A stretch of 29,915 bases of DNA from Candidatus Saccharimonadota bacterium (lineage in GTDB: Bacteria; Patescibacteriota; Saccharimonadia; Saccharimonadales; Saccharimonadaceae). The DNA lies in assembly GCA_900556885.1 (NCBI GenBank), contig UNSQ01000007.1, positions 1 through 29,915 of the forward strand, read 5' to 3'. The notes under the pieces were generated by a model. It did no database searches. It was given only the letters and a program-made list of their open reading frames with translations, and was not told the origin of the DNA. Positions 16,035 through 24,532 of this stretch are shown here, piece by piece (positions within the stretch are counted from its first letter, which is position 1; each line of letters begins with the position of its first letter). The position numbers and the translations under genes are program-made.

Positions 16035-16502
16035 ATGCGACGAAGAGTAAACGTACGCGGAATTATCATCAATGAAAACGGCGAAATTTTCTGCCAAAAA
16101 TTAACCGCAAACACCGGCAAAGGTCGTGATTTTTGGTGTACGCCGGGCGGCGGCTTGGAAATGGGCGAAAGCTTGCTCGACGGTCTACGCCGAGAGATGA
16201 TTGAAGAAACAGGTGTTGAGCCAGAAATCGGTAAGTTATTATTTATACAACAATTCGCCGAATCAGGCGAACAATCCGCACATGACCCGAACGAGCAATT
16301 AGAGTTTTTCTTCCTCATCACCAACTGGCAAGATTACCAGCAGATTGACCTGGAGCAAACATCGCACGGCGTCGAGGAAGTGGCGGAATGCGGCTTTGTT
16401 GATCCGAAAACCACGCGAATTTTACCAAGTTATCTGACAGAGGTTGACCTGGATCAGCTGGTTAACAAATTGACAGAAGTTCCAGTTCTAAGCGAATTAT
16501 AG
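16035..16502 (+). CDS. NUDIX hydrolase
   Basis: Predicted hydrolase of nucleoside diphosphates linked to another group (for example damaged NTPs or nucleotide sugars), cytoplasmic. The 155-residue protein carries a complete Nudix box: GGGLEMGES followed by RREMIEETGV, with the RExxEE metal-binding core intact. The frame is open 12 codons further upstream, but AAAGGAGG sits four bases before the ATG at 16035, so that start is chosen. It follows tRNA-Pro on the same strand and converges with the amino-acid transporter, 14 bases from its stop. The substrate cannot be inferred from the box alone. Confidence 0.9.
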   Translation: MRRRVNVRGIIINENGEIFCQKLTANTGKGRDFWCTPGGGLEMGESLLDGLRREMIEETGVEPEIGKLLFIQQFAESGEQSAHDPNEQLEFFFLITNWQDYQQIDLEQTSHGVEEVAECGFVDPKTTRILPSYLTEVDLDQLVNKLTEVPVLSEL

Positions 16503-16516
16503 CGAGGTCGCTCGGG

Positions 16517-17239
16517 CTATTTGGCGAAGAATTTTTTGGCACGTTCAGTTTTCGGGTGATCCATTACCTGGGCTGGCGTGCCATTTTCGATTATTTCTCC
16601 CTTATCCAGAAAAATCATCCTAGTCCCAACTTCACGGGCAAATTTCATTTCGTGCGTCACGATTACCATCGTCATTCCCTTTTTGGCAACTTTCCTAATC
16701 ACATCCAGAACTTCGCCAATCATCTCTGGGTCTAGCGCTGAAGTCGGCTCATCAAAAAGCATAATTTTCGGTTCCATCGCTAGCGCCCGCGCAATTGCCA
16801 CTCGCTGTTTTTGACCGCCAGACAAACTATTCGGCGAAGCATCCGCTTTATCCAATAACCCAACATCGTCCAATAAACTTCGCGCCAATTTTGTCGCTTT
16901 TTGATCTGAAAATTTACGCAGCTTTTTCGGAGCTAATTTAATATTTTCAATCACACTCAAATTCGGAAACAGATTAAATTGCTGAAAGACCATGCCAATA
17001 TTCTGGCGCAAGGCGTTTAGATTTACGTGTGGATCAGTAATTTTCACTCCATCAACGATAATCTCGCCCGAAGTCGGCTCCTCCAGCAAGTTCAGACAAC
17101 GCAAGAACGTCGATTTGCCAGAACCAGACGAGCCAACCACCACGACAATCTCGCCCTCTTCAATTTCCACGTCAATATCGCGAAGAACTCGATTCGTGCC
17201 GAACGTTTTTTTCAAGTTTTTAACGCTGATCATCGTCAT
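16517..17239 (-). CDS. glnQ: Polar amino-acid ABC importer, ATPase subunit
   Basis: ATPase of a PAAT-family importer. The 240-residue protein has Walker [10 protein letters not shown] (about residues 36-44), Q-loop [10 protein letters not shown], signature SLSGGQKQR, Walker [13 protein letters not shown] and switch histidine VTHEM. All catalytic residues are present. It overlaps the permease gene by 20 bases; AAAGGA nine bases upstream supports the ATG at 17239, although a second ATG two codons on is possible. Last gene of the binding protein-permease-ATPase operon. The symbol is by family; substrate may be glutamine, arginine, histidine or another polar amino acid. Confidence 0.94.
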   Translation of the reverse strand: MTMISVKNLKKTFGTNRVLRDIDVEIEEGEIVVVVGSSGSGKSTFLRCLNLLEEPTSGEIIVDGVKITDPHVNLNALRQNIGMVFQQFNLFPNLSVIENIKLAPKKLRKFSDQKATKLARSLLDDVGLLDKADASPNSLSGGQKQRVAIARALAMEPKIMLFDEPTSALDPEMIGEVLDVIRKVAKKGMTMVIVTHEMKFAREVGTRMIFLDKGEIIENGTPAQVMDHPKTERAKKFFAK

Positions 17240-17930
17240 GCTTCAATTTCCTTTCTACTCGCGCCATTACTCGCGTAAAAATAGCCGTCAAAATTAAGTA
17301 CATCGCCGCAGCGGCAAATAGCGATTGAAAAGCTGTCGCCGTCTGAAAACGAATATTGTCCGCGCCCCGCATAATATCATTCAAGCCAATCCAACCAACA
17401 ACCGAGGTTTCCTTTAACAGCGCGATAAATTCACTAATCAACGCCGGCAATGAATTTCTCATTGCTTGCGGCAAAATAACTAGTCGCATTGCCTGCCAAT
17501 TACTCAAACCCAAAGACCTGGCTGCTTCCATTTGTCCCTTGTCAATACTCTGAATTCCGCCACGAATAATCTCAGCAATGTACGCACCGCTATTTATCCC
17601 GAACGCCACCGCCGCCACAAAAATCTTCGGCATAAATTGATACGACCCAAAAACGACGTAATACATAATCAGCAGCTGGACCAAAAGTGGCGTGCCGCGA
17701 ATAATATCGACATAAATTTTTCCCAGACTAGCCAGCGGATTAAAGTTTGCGAGTCTGCTCGTTTTCATCCTGCCAAATGGTCGTAAATTCGACGTTCGCA
17801 TCAGGGCGATAAGCACACCAATTGCCGATCCTAAAATCAGCGACAACACAGTCAAAACCAGCGTCACCTCTAATCCATGCCATAAAAATAGCCATCGACC
17901 GCCGCCAAAAATCACTTCCCAAAAATTCAC
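17220..17930 (-). CDS. Polar amino-acid ABC importer, permease subunit
   Basis: Membrane permease of the HisM/GlnP type, 236 residues. It has an N-terminal membrane helix region with [11 protein letters not shown], the family hallmark, and the EAA coupling loop [13 protein letters not shown] followed by ILPQAMRN, which contacts the ATPase. A charged stretch of about 20 residues (near 50-70) is inserted before the hallmark. The start is GTG at 17928-17930, overlapping the stop of the binding-protein gene as GTGA, so translation is coupled. One permease gene suggests a homodimeric channel. Confidence 0.93.
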   Translation of the reverse strand: MNFWEVIFGGGRWLFLWHGLEVTLVLTVLSLILGSAIGVLIALMRTSNLRPFGRMKTSRLANFNPLASLGKIYVDIIRGTPLLVQLLIMYYVVFGSYQFMPKIFVAAVAFGINSGAYIAEIIRGGIQSIDKGQMEAARSLGLSNWQAMRLVILPQAMRNSLPALISEFIALLKETSVVGWIGLNDIMRGADNIRFQTATAFQSLFAAAAMYLILTAIFTRVMARVERKLKHDDDQR

Positions 17931-18718
17931 GATTTAGCCTCCTCGCCAAAATATTTGCGGATCAGCTTTTCATAGCGACCATCTTTTTTCATCTTGGCAA
18001 TTTCTTTATTAACCTTTTCCAAGAGATCTTTATTGTCCTTTTTAATAGCAATCGCATAACTTTCATCGCTGAGCGCGCCCGGTAAGATTTCTAAGTCAGA
18101 AAATCCAGCCGAATATTGCTTTGCGGGAGCGTCGTCCAGAATGACCGCTTCAATTTTTCCCGAACTTAATTCCTGCAAAACACTCGGCGCGGTTTGGAAT
18201 TGTGTGACTGATGCGCCAGCAATTTTAGACGCCAAAGTGTCGCCAGTCGTACCCAGCTGTACGCCAATTTTTCGCCCTGGCAATTGATATTTATTGCGAA
18301 TCGGACTGCCCTTTTTAACAATTATTCTCTGTGAAGCCGAATAATACGGATCTGAAAACAACGCATTTTTTTCTCGCTCAGGCGTCACTGTCATTCCAGC
18401 CGCCACCATATCAATTTGCCCACTATCCAGCGCCGGAAGTAGCCCGTCAAACGACATATCTTCGACCTTCAAATCTTTACCCAAACTTTTAGCAATTTCC
18501 CTCGCCAGATCAACATCAAACCCAACCACTTGATTATTGTCAATATATTCAAACGGCTTAAATCCAGCATTCGTACCCATCACTAAAACATCAGTTTTTG
18601 AGCCAATTACACCATCTCGATGTAAAATATCGCCCAACATCAAACAAATCATCCCCGCAAATAAAACCAGCCCAATCCACCAACTAATTCCGAATGTGCG
18701 CGTCTTATTCTTGCTCAT
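17927..18718 (-). CDS. Polar amino-acid ABC importer, membrane-anchored binding protein
   Basis: Extracytoplasmic solute-binding protein (SBP_bac_3). From the chosen start it is 263 residues with a transmembrane anchor (about 11-30), then GTNAGFKPFEY, VVGFDVDLAREIA, AAGMTVTPEREK (the arginine that binds the alpha-carboxylate) and QLGTTGDTLAS. The anchor contains a cysteine but no good lipobox, so it is probably anchored by the helix rather than by lipid. The frame is open 35 codons further up, but TATAAT lies exactly six bases before the ATG at 18718, so the longer reading would run through its own promoter. Together with ArcD it shows strong reliance on imported amino acids; arginine is a reasonable but unproven substrate. 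Confidence 0.9.
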   Translation of the reverse strand: MSKNKTRTFGISWWIGLVLFAGMICLMLGDILHRDGVIGSKTDVLVMGTNAGFKPFEYIDNNQVVGFDVDLAREIAKSLGKDLKVEDMSFDGLLPALDSGQIDMVAAGMTVTPEREKNALFSDPYYSASQRIIVKKGSPIRNKYQLPGRKIGVQLGTTGDTLASKIAGASVTQFQTAPSVLQELSSGKIEAVILDDAPAKQYSAGFSDLEILPGALSDESYAIAIKKDNKDLLEKVNKEIAKMKKDGRYEKLIRKYFGEEAKS

Positions 18719-18724
18719 GCTTTT

Positions 18725-18730
18725 ATTATA
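18725..18730 (-). promoter_or_regulatory. -10 element of the amino-acid importer operon (leaderless type)
   Basis: Perfect TATAAT on the minus strand, six bases before the ATG at 18718. Predicted +1 is the A of the start codon. No Shine-Dalgarno. Confidence 0.65.
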
Positions 18731-18755
18731 CCCCTTCATCCGCAAAAAACGTAAG

Positions 18756-18764
18756 TGATATAAT
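18756..18764 (+). promoter_or_regulatory. Extended -10 promoter of the OpgB-like gene (leaderless type)
   Basis: TGA-TATAAT on the plus strand. The expected +1 falls on 18771, the G of a GTG codon directly after an ATG (18768-18770). It lies back to back with the importer promoter in a 52-base gap. Confidence 0.6.
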
Positions 18765-18770
18765 AGAATG

Positions 18771-20336
18771 GTGAGAAAAATTAAATTTACCAAACGTTTC
18801 TGGATTAAATCAATATCAATCATTTTGCTTTTTTTGGCGGCATTTTGCTTAATTACGGCGCGCTATAAATATATAGTCTTTAAAAATTCGCAAATCGACG
18901 AGATAATTTTTTATTTTGTTAACGGATTAGCTGGTGGCAAATCTGACAATTTATGGTCGGCCGTCCTGCAAAATCTTCCGCTGGTTTTCCTATTATTCGG
19001 CGCTTTATTAATCCCAATGTTCGACAAATCGATCTCTTTTATCAATCGCATAATCGCCTTCTGCTTGAGAAAAATCAAATCATCACGAAAACTCACCTTG
19101 CCGTTTTTGAGATTACGAAATCAAGCAATTTACTCGCTGAGTATGTTTTTAATTGCGATCGTCCTTCTAATTCAAAGTTTCGGCATCCCTAATTATATTT
19201 ACGCCCTGACCCAATCAACCAAATTATACGAAGAAAATTACGTCAATCCAAAAACCGCCAAATTGACTTTCCCAGAGAAAAAACGCAACTTGATATACAT
19301 CTATTTAGAGTCAATGGAAAATACTTTGGCGTCAAAGGCTAATGGCGGCAGTTCTGAAACCTCCGTTATTCCAGAGCTGGAAGAATTGGCGTTAAAAAAT
19401 ATCTCATTCTCAAACAAAACATCCGGTGTCGGCGGCGCCTTGCCTGCAACAAACACTGGCTGGACTGTGGCAGGAATGGCTGCGCAATCTGCCGGCGTAC
19501 CACTGAAAGAAAACTTGGTTGGTGGGCGCGACCATAACGCCCTGGGCGAGTTTAAAAAATTCTTGCCAGGCGCTTATAGTCTTGGTGAGATTTTAGAAAA
19601 ACAAGGTTATAATCAAACATTTATCATGGGTTCTGAAGCAAGTTTTGGCGGACGCGATAAATTATTAACTCAGCACGGCAATTTCAATATCGAGGATTAC
19701 AATTATGCCAAAAAACACGGAAAAATCTCCGAAGATTACAAAGTTTGGTGGGGTTATGAGGATAAAAAATTATTCCAATTTGCCCGCGAAGAAGCCTCGC
19801 GCTTGGCGGCATCAAACAAGCCATTTAACTTGCAATTATTGACCGCCGACACGCATTTTACCGATGGCTATTTGGATGAAACCTGCGCCAAAACCTTCAG
19901 CAATCAATACGATAACGTTCACGCTTGCTCCTCAAAACAAGTCGCCGCATTCGTCAATTGGGTTAAATCTCAGCCATTTTATAAAAACACCACAATTATC
20001 ATTTCTGGCGACCATTTAGGAATGCAAACTTCATACTACGACGAAAAAATTGGCGGAACTAATTATCAGCGAACCATTTACAACACATTTATAAATCCAG
20101 CCATTTCGACTAGCCACTCAAAGAATCGTCAATTCACGACATTCGATATGTATCCATCAACTTTGGCGGCGTTGGGAGTTAAAATTGACGGCGACCGATT
20201 AGGTTTGGGCACAAATTTATTTTCTGGAAAGAAAACCCTAGTCGAGCAATACGGCGGAATTGAAAACTTAAATTCAGAACTTTCCAAACGTTCCGCTTAT
20301 TACGAAAATAAGATTTTCACCAAATCCGGCAATTAA
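18771..20336 (+). CDS. OpgB/MdoB-like phosphoglycerol transferase (sulfatase fold)
   Basis: Predicted membrane-bound transferase that moves phosphoglycerol onto a surface polymer. About 521 residues: three N-terminal hydrophobic segments, then an outward alkaline-phosphatase/sulfatase domain. Landmarks are IYLESMEN (metal ligand E180), TGWTVAGMAAQSAGVPL (T229 region), LLTADTHFTDGYLDETC and SGDHLGM (D414, H415). The TGWT-AGM-Q--G-PL and DTH--DG----TC patterns match E. coli OpgB (MdoB) better than LtaS, though both are related. An ATG at 18768 is one codon earlier, but the TATAAT spacing places transcription start on the GTG at 18771. Its stop lies in a TTAA shared with galE on the other strand. 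Acceptor unknown; a glycan or teichoic-like polymer is likely. Confidence 0.82.
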   Translation: MRKIKFTKRFWIKSISIILLFLAAFCLITARYKYIVFKNSQIDEIIFYFVNGLAGGKSDNLWSAVLQNLPLVFLLFGALLIPMFDKSISFINRIIAFCLRKIKSSRKLTLPFLRLRNQAIYSLSMFLIAIVLLIQSFGIPNYIYALTQSTKLYEENYVNPKTAKLTFPEKKRNLIYIYLESMENTLASKANGGSSETSVIPELEELALKNISFSNKTSGVGGALPATNTGWTVAGMAAQSAGVPLKENLVGGRDHNALGEFKKFLPGAYSLGEILEKQGYNQTFIMGSEASFGGRDKLLTQHGNFNIEDYNYAKKHGKISEDYKVWWGYEDKKLFQFAREEASRLAASNKPFNLQLLTADTHFTDGYLDETCAKTFSNQYDNVHACSSKQVAAFVNWVKSQPFYKNTTIIISGDHLGMQTSYYDEKIGGTNYQRTIYNTFINPAISTSHSKNRQFTTFDMYPSTLAALGVKIDGDRLGLGTNLFSGKKTLVEQYGGIENLNSELSKRSAYYENKIFTKSGN

Positions 20337-21346
20337 CCGTTGTAGCCATTTGGATTATTGCTCTGCCAATTCCAAGCGTCGCGGCAAGCATCTTCAATTG
20401 TCAATTCTGCTCGCCAGCCTAATTCTTTTTCTGCCAATCCTGGGTCCGCATAGCACGCCGCAATGTCACCCGCTCGACGTGGCGTAACTTGATATGGAAC
20501 ATCGCGACCAGACGCCTTCTCAAATGCCTTCACTAATTCCAAAACTGAAGTGCCACGACCGGTGCCGATATTATAGACTTTATACTCGTTCGGTCGGCCT
20601 AAATTCTCCAGAGCTGCCACGTGAGCCTTTGCCAAATCAACCACGTGAATATAATCACGTACGCCAGTTCCATCTGGAGTGTCATAATCGTCACCAAAAA
20701 CACTCAAATGGTCCCGCTTACCAACAGCAACTTGCGACACAAACGGCAGAAGATTGTTCGGGATTCCTGAAGGATCTTCCCCGATGCGACCGCTCGGATG
20801 CGCACCAACTGGATTAAAATAGCGAAGAGACGTAAATTGCCAATCTTGATTCGTCGCAGAAATGTCACGAAGCATTTGCTCAATCATCAGCTTCGTCTGA
20901 CCGTATGGATTCGTGGCGGACAACGGCATATCTTCGGTAATTGGCAATCGAGCTGGGTCGCCGTAAACTGTTGCCGAGCTGGAAAACACCAATTTCTTCA
21001 CATCAAATTCTTGCATCACATCAAGCAAAACCAACGTGCTTTCGAGGTTATTTTTATAGTAAAGAAGCGCCTTTTCAACCGACTCGCCAACCGCCTTCAA
21101 CCCAGCAAAATGAATCACAGCATCAATTTTTTCAGACTTAAACAATTCTGATAGTCGCTGATGATCACATAAATCGAATTCATGAAACGGTATTGATTGA
21201 CCGGTGATTTCTTCAACTCGCCTCAGACTCTCGACGGATGAATTTGATAAATTATCGACCACCACTACGTTATGATTTGATGATAATAGTTCGATGATTG
21301 TGTGACTGCCGATATATCCAGCGCCACCAGTGACAAGAATATTCAT
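20333..21346 (-). CDS. galE: UDP-glucose 4-epimerase
   Basis: Interconverts UDP-glucose and UDP-galactose (or the N-acetyl forms) with bound NAD, supplying precursors for surface glycans. The 337-residue protein is full length for the extended SDR family: NAD motif GGAGYIGSH (7-15), catalytic SSSATVYG, and YGQTK with the catalytic Tyr and Lys, followed by LRYFNPVGAHPSG. TATAAT lies exactly six bases before the ATG with no Shine-Dalgarno, predicting a leaderless mRNA. It converges with the OpgB-like gene, overlapping by the four-base TTAA, and diverges from clpB. The pairing with a phosphoglycerol transferase fits envelope glycan synthesis. Confidence 0.96.
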   Translation of the reverse strand: MNILVTGGAGYIGSHTIIELLSSNHNVVVVDNLSNSSVESLRRVEEITGQSIPFHEFDLCDHQRLSELFKSEKIDAVIHFAGLKAVGESVEKALLYYKNNLESTLVLLDVMQEFDVKKLVFSSSATVYGDPARLPITEDMPLSATNPYGQTKLMIEQMLRDISATNQDWQFTSLRYFNPVGAHPSGRIGEDPSGIPNNLLPFVSQVAVGKRDHLSVFGDDYDTPDGTGVRDYIHVVDLAKAHVAALENLGRPNEYKVYNIGTGRGTSVLELVKAFEKASGRDVPYQVTPRRAGDIAACYADPGLAEKELGWRAELTIEDACRDAWNWQSNNPNGYNG

Positions 21347-21352
21347 ACACTT

Positions 21353-21358
21353 ATTATA
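21353..21358 (-). promoter_or_regulatory. -10 element of galE (leaderless type)
   Basis: Perfect TATAAT on the minus strand, six bases (AAGTGT) before the ATG at 21346. No clear -35. Confidence 0.6.
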
Positions 21359-21381
21359 CTACAAAAAGCCTATTTATTTTA

Positions 21382-21408
21382 TTAGCACTCTTGCACTGAG
21401 AGTGCTAA
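21382..21408 (+). promoter_or_regulatory. CIRCE operator for HrcA
   Basis: Exact consensus TTAGCACTC-N9-GAGTGCTAA. CIRCE is the binding site of the heat-shock repressor HrcA. It covers the -35 box of the clpB promoter, so bound HrcA should block RNA polymerase. It is 24 bases from the galE -10, so an effect on galE is possible. hrcA itself is not in this window. Confidence 0.97.
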
Positions 21409-21419
21409 TTTGTTATGAT
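21391..21419 (+). promoter_or_regulatory. clpB promoter
   Basis: TTGCAC (21391-21396) inside the CIRCE spacer, 17-bp spacing, TATGAT (21414-21419) with a TGT extension. Predicted +1 is near 21426, giving a 70-base leader with AAAAGGAGG before the start. Confidence 0.8.
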
Positions 21420-21495
21420 AGCTATATCAGATTTCACCATTCTGTCTTTTACTGGGGCGCAACAAATTAGGACTAAAAACCAAAAGGAGGATTTT

Positions 21496-23643
21496 ATGCC
21501 ACCAAACATGAATCAAGAAGAAACAACTAAACCACTCGAAAAATTCGGTACAGATATAACGGCGTTAGCGCGAGAAGGCAAACTCGATCCAGTGATCGGT
21601 CGAGATGAAGAAATTCGACGCACTATGCAGATTTTAAGTCGCCGCACTAAAAACAATCCCGTTCTCATCGGTGAGCCGGGAGTTGGTAAAACCGCAATTG
21701 TTGAGGCGTTGGCGCAACGAATTGTCAAAGGCAACGTTCCCGCTTCACTAAAGGACAAGCGGCTAATTTCTCTGGAAATTTCCAGTCTTTTGGCGGGCGC
21801 TAGTTTTCGCGGGCAATTTGAGGATCGATTAAAAGGCGGTCTGAAAGAAGTAGAAGACGCGGCTGGTGAGATTATTCTTTTTGTCGATGAAATTCACACC
21901 ATGGTTGGCGCTGGAAAAAGCGAAGGCAGCATGGACGCGGGCAATATGTTAAAGCCAGCGCTGGCTCGCGGAAAATTGCATATGATTGGCGCGACGACGC
22001 TTGCTGAATATCGTCAATACGTCGAAAAAGATGCCGCCTTAGAACGAAGGTTCCAACCAGTTTACGTTGGCGAACCAAGCTTTGACGACACCGTCGCCAT
22101 CTTGCGCGGATTGAAGGAAAAATACGAAATTCATCACGGAGTAAAAATTGCTGATGACGCAATCGTGGCAGCCGCCAGATTGTCCACCAGATATTTACCC
22201 GACCGATTCTTGCCAGACAAAGCAGTCGACTTGCTTGACGAAGCGACCAGCTCGCTCAAAATGCAGTTAGAAAGCGTGCCGATTGCGCTAGATCGATTGA
22301 ACAATAGACGCTTGCAATTGGAAATCGAGGAAGCGGCGTTGAAAAAGGACAAATCCGACCACGCCAATATTCGCAAAGATGAAATCAAGGAGCAAATTGC
22401 CGAGATTCGTGCAAAAGCCGAAGTGATTGATAAAAAATGGCAACACGAAAAAGACATTTTGCAAACCGTCAACACGACTACCGAAAAAATGGACAATCTG
22501 CGCTCACAATTAGAAATTGCTGAACGCGACGCAGACTTAGCCACCGCCAGCCGCATTAAGTATGGCGATTTACCGGAGCTGGAGAAAAAATTAGCAAGCG
22601 CCCGCGAGGAGCTAGCGGCAATTCCAACTCACGACCGATTACTCCGCGAAGAAGTTACGCCTGATGACATCGCTGGCGTGGTGGCGCGCTGGACCGGAAT
22701 TCCAGTGGAGCGATTGATGGAAAGTGAATCTAACAAATTGACTAAATTGGAAGAATCGATCAGCCGCCAAGTCATCGGGCAAGATCGCGCCGTGGCAGCT
22801 GTAGCAAGCGCCATTCGTAGGTCACGCGCTGGACTAGGCGACATTAATCGACCGATTGGCTCATTCCTATTCCTCGGACCTACTGGCGTGGGAAAAACAG
22901 AAGTCGCGCGCAGTTTATGTCGTGAATTATTCGACGACGAACACGCCATGATTCGAATTGATATGAGTGAATACATGGAGCGTCACGCCGTAGCCAGATT
23001 GATCGGTTCGCCTCCAGGATATGTCGGTTACGATCAAGGCGGTCAATTGACGGAAGCCGTTAGACGACGCCCTTATAGCGTGGTTTTGTTTGACGAAATC
23101 GAAAAAGCACACCCCGACGTATTTAACGTACTATTGCAAGTTCTGGACGACGGTCGATTGACAGATGGACAAGGACGAACGATTGACTTTAGCAACACCA
23201 TTATCATCATGACCAGCAACGTCGGATCGCAAATGATTATGGACTACACAGGTGATGACATTAGCTCTCTCGACAATCAAATTTTAGAAACGCTTCGTGG
23301 TCATTTTCGTCCAGAATTCTTAAACCGAATTGACGACATCGTAATTTTTGATCGCATTCATCCTGAATCGATGCGTGCAATTGTTGACGTGCAATTAGAA
23401 AAAGTTGTTCGCCAAGTTAAAGATAGTCGCGACATAACGCTGGATTTTGATAGTAGCGTTCGTGATATGTTGGCGCGAGACGGCTACGACCCAAGTTTCG
23501 GCGCTCGACCACTTAAGCGTTTGATTCAAAAACGCGTGCTTGATCCTTTGGCGCTCGAACTGATCGACGGGCGAATTCACGACGGAGATACGATAAAAGT
23601 TGCTGCCGTGGATGATCGAATTGCCTTTACGAATATCGTATAA
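21496..23643 (+). CDS. clpB: ClpB disaggregase lacking the N-terminal domain
   Basis: Hsp104/ClpB AAA+ chaperone that pulls proteins out of aggregates with DnaK. At 715 residues it is about 140 shorter than typical ClpB because the N domain is missing; it begins just before [20 protein letters not shown], the start of the first AAA domain. Walker A1 is GEPGVGKT (59-66). A full-length coiled-coil M domain (about 255-375) marks it as ClpB rather than ClpA or ClpC. Walker A2 is GPTGVGKT (461-468), followed by [10 protein letters not shown] and the sensor 2 segment GARPLKR. No ClpP-binding loop is evident. AAAAGGAGG five bases before the ATG at 21496 fixes the start; the frame runs 27 codons upstream, into the promoter. 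Controlled by CIRCE/HrcA. Confidence 0.95.
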   Translation: MPPNMNQEETTKPLEKFGTDITALAREGKLDPVIGRDEEIRRTMQILSRRTKNNPVLIGEPGVGKTAIVEALAQRIVKGNVPASLKDKRLISLEISSLLAGASFRGQFEDRLKGGLKEVEDAAGEIILFVDEIHTMVGAGKSEGSMDAGNMLKPALARGKLHMIGATTLAEYRQYVEKDAALERRFQPVYVGEPSFDDTVAILRGLKEKYEIHHGVKIADDAIVAAARLSTRYLPDRFLPDKAVDLLDEATSSLKMQLESVPIALDRLNNRRLQLEIEEAALKKDKSDHANIRKDEIKEQIAEIRAKAEVIDKKWQHEKDILQTVNTTTEKMDNLRSQLEIAERDADLATASRIKYGDLPELEKKLASAREELAAIPTHDRLLREEVTPDDIAGVVARWTGIPVERLMESESNKLTKLEESISRQVIGQDRAVAAVASAIRRSRAGLGDINRPIGSFLFLGPTGVGKTEVARSLCRELFDDEHAMIRIDMSEYMERHAVARLIGSPPGYVGYDQGGQLTEAVRRRPYSVVLFDEIEKAHPDVFNVLLQVLDDGRLTDGQGRTIDFSNTIIIMTSNVGSQMIMDYTGDDISSLDNQILETLRGHFRPEFLNRIDDIVIFDRIHPESMRAIVDVQLEKVVRQVKDSRDITLDFDSSVRDMLARDGYDPSFGARPLKRLIQKRVLDPLALELIDGRIHDGDTIKVAAVDDRIAFTNIV

Positions 23644-23644
23644 T
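23639..23644 (+). promoter_or_regulatory. -10 element of the methyltransferase gene, overlapping the clpB stop
   Basis: Perfect TATAAT covers the last two bases of the final clpB codon, the TAA stop and one base after it. Six bases (AGATAT) then lead to the ATG at 23651, predicting a leaderless mRNA. Confidence 0.6.
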
Positions 23645-23650
23645 AGATAT

Positions 23651-24496
23651 ATGAACCAAATTCGCAGCGAGTACTTGGAAAATCATACCAACAAAACCTA
23701 TCAAGAGCGGATGAACCAGACAGCGTCATCCAAATTCGGAGCCATCGAAAAACATCTTGGTGAAAACGTTAAACTGCTTGATTTTGGTTCTGGTTTCTCG
23801 CCAGAATTCATCAAGCAAGTGACGCAAACAGGAACTCACTACGTAGCCTATGATGTTTCACAAATTGTTCAATCTCAACTTCAAGAAAATAACATTGATT
23901 TCATCACTAAAGAACAACTTGAAAACGCCGAAGATGAATTCGACATTATCTATATGTCGAGTGTATTTCACGAGTTGATGAGCTATCTATCCCGACCTGA
24001 GCGCACTAAAACGCTCGCAATGCTGGATAGAGCACTCAAACCTGACGGCACCATTATCATCCGCGATTGGGGTCCCGGCGAGACGTCAAGCCTAGTCACG
24101 TCTATCGAAGTAGCATCCGAGGATGTTAACGATGAAGTTTACACATGGATCAAAGCGCTTGTTAAAAATTCAGTGATTAGCATGCCTACTATCGCTTGCG
24201 ACGACAATGATAATCCTATCGTTCCGTACATCTACACTGCAAATAACCAAACTATTTACGAAATTATGTTTCACGCGGTTTGGGGATTAGATTCACTTGA
24301 ACGCGAATCAAAAGAATCGTACGTTATCGTGGATCACCTTATTCACAAATGGATTTGCGCGCCACACGGTTACAAAATAACACAGTCGCGGAATGAATTC
24401 GATGAAGCCTATTTGCCACATTTACAAAAATACTTCAAAATTGACAGCATTCCATGGCCAACAAAGGTTATTTACGAACTAAAAAAGAGATCGTAA
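23651..24496 (+). CDS. Class I SAM-dependent methyltransferase
   Basis: Predicted methyltransferase of unknown substrate, 281 residues. Motif I is KLLDFGSGFSPEF (about 38-50), the acidic second-strand position is AYDVS, and DIIYMSSVFHEL is followed by LDRALKPDGTIIIRDWG, the typical fourth and fifth strands. The C-terminal half, with ACDDNDNPIVPY and a WPTKVIYELKK ending, does not match a family I know. The frame is open 17 codons upstream into clpB, but TATAAT lies six bases before the ATG at 23651, so that start is chosen. No Shine-Dalgarno. It lies seven bases downstream of clpB; read-through from the heat-shock promoter is possible because no terminator separates them. Confidence 0.85.
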   Translation: MNQIRSEYLENHTNKTYQERMNQTASSKFGAIEKHLGENVKLLDFGSGFSPEFIKQVTQTGTHYVAYDVSQIVQSQLQENNIDFITKEQLENAEDEFDIIYMSSVFHELMSYLSRPERTKTLAMLDRALKPDGTIIIRDWGPGETSSLVTSIEVASEDVNDEVYTWIKALVKNSVISMPTIACDDNDNPIVPYIYTANNQTIYEIMFHAVWGLDSLERESKESYVIVDHLIHKWICAPHGYKITQSRNEFDEAYLPHLQKYFKIDSIPWPTKVIYELKKRS

Positions 24497-24532
24497 TAAC
24501 ACACCAGCAAACTTTATAGCACAACTACCACA

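Noticed and set aside
16497-16516. AGCGA-GG-TCGCT inverted repeat between the NUDIX gene and the importer ATPase gene
   Set aside because: The stem is short, the loop only two bases and there is no T run on either strand, so a terminator call is not supported.
18719-18823. 35-codon N-terminal extension of the amino-acid binding protein
   Set aside because: It would run through the TATAAT of its own promoter and across the divergent promoter; the anchor starts after the ATG at 18718.
21415-21495. 27-codon N-terminal extension of ClpB
   Set aside because: The extension starts inside the -10 box; AAAAGGAGG precedes the ATG at 21496.
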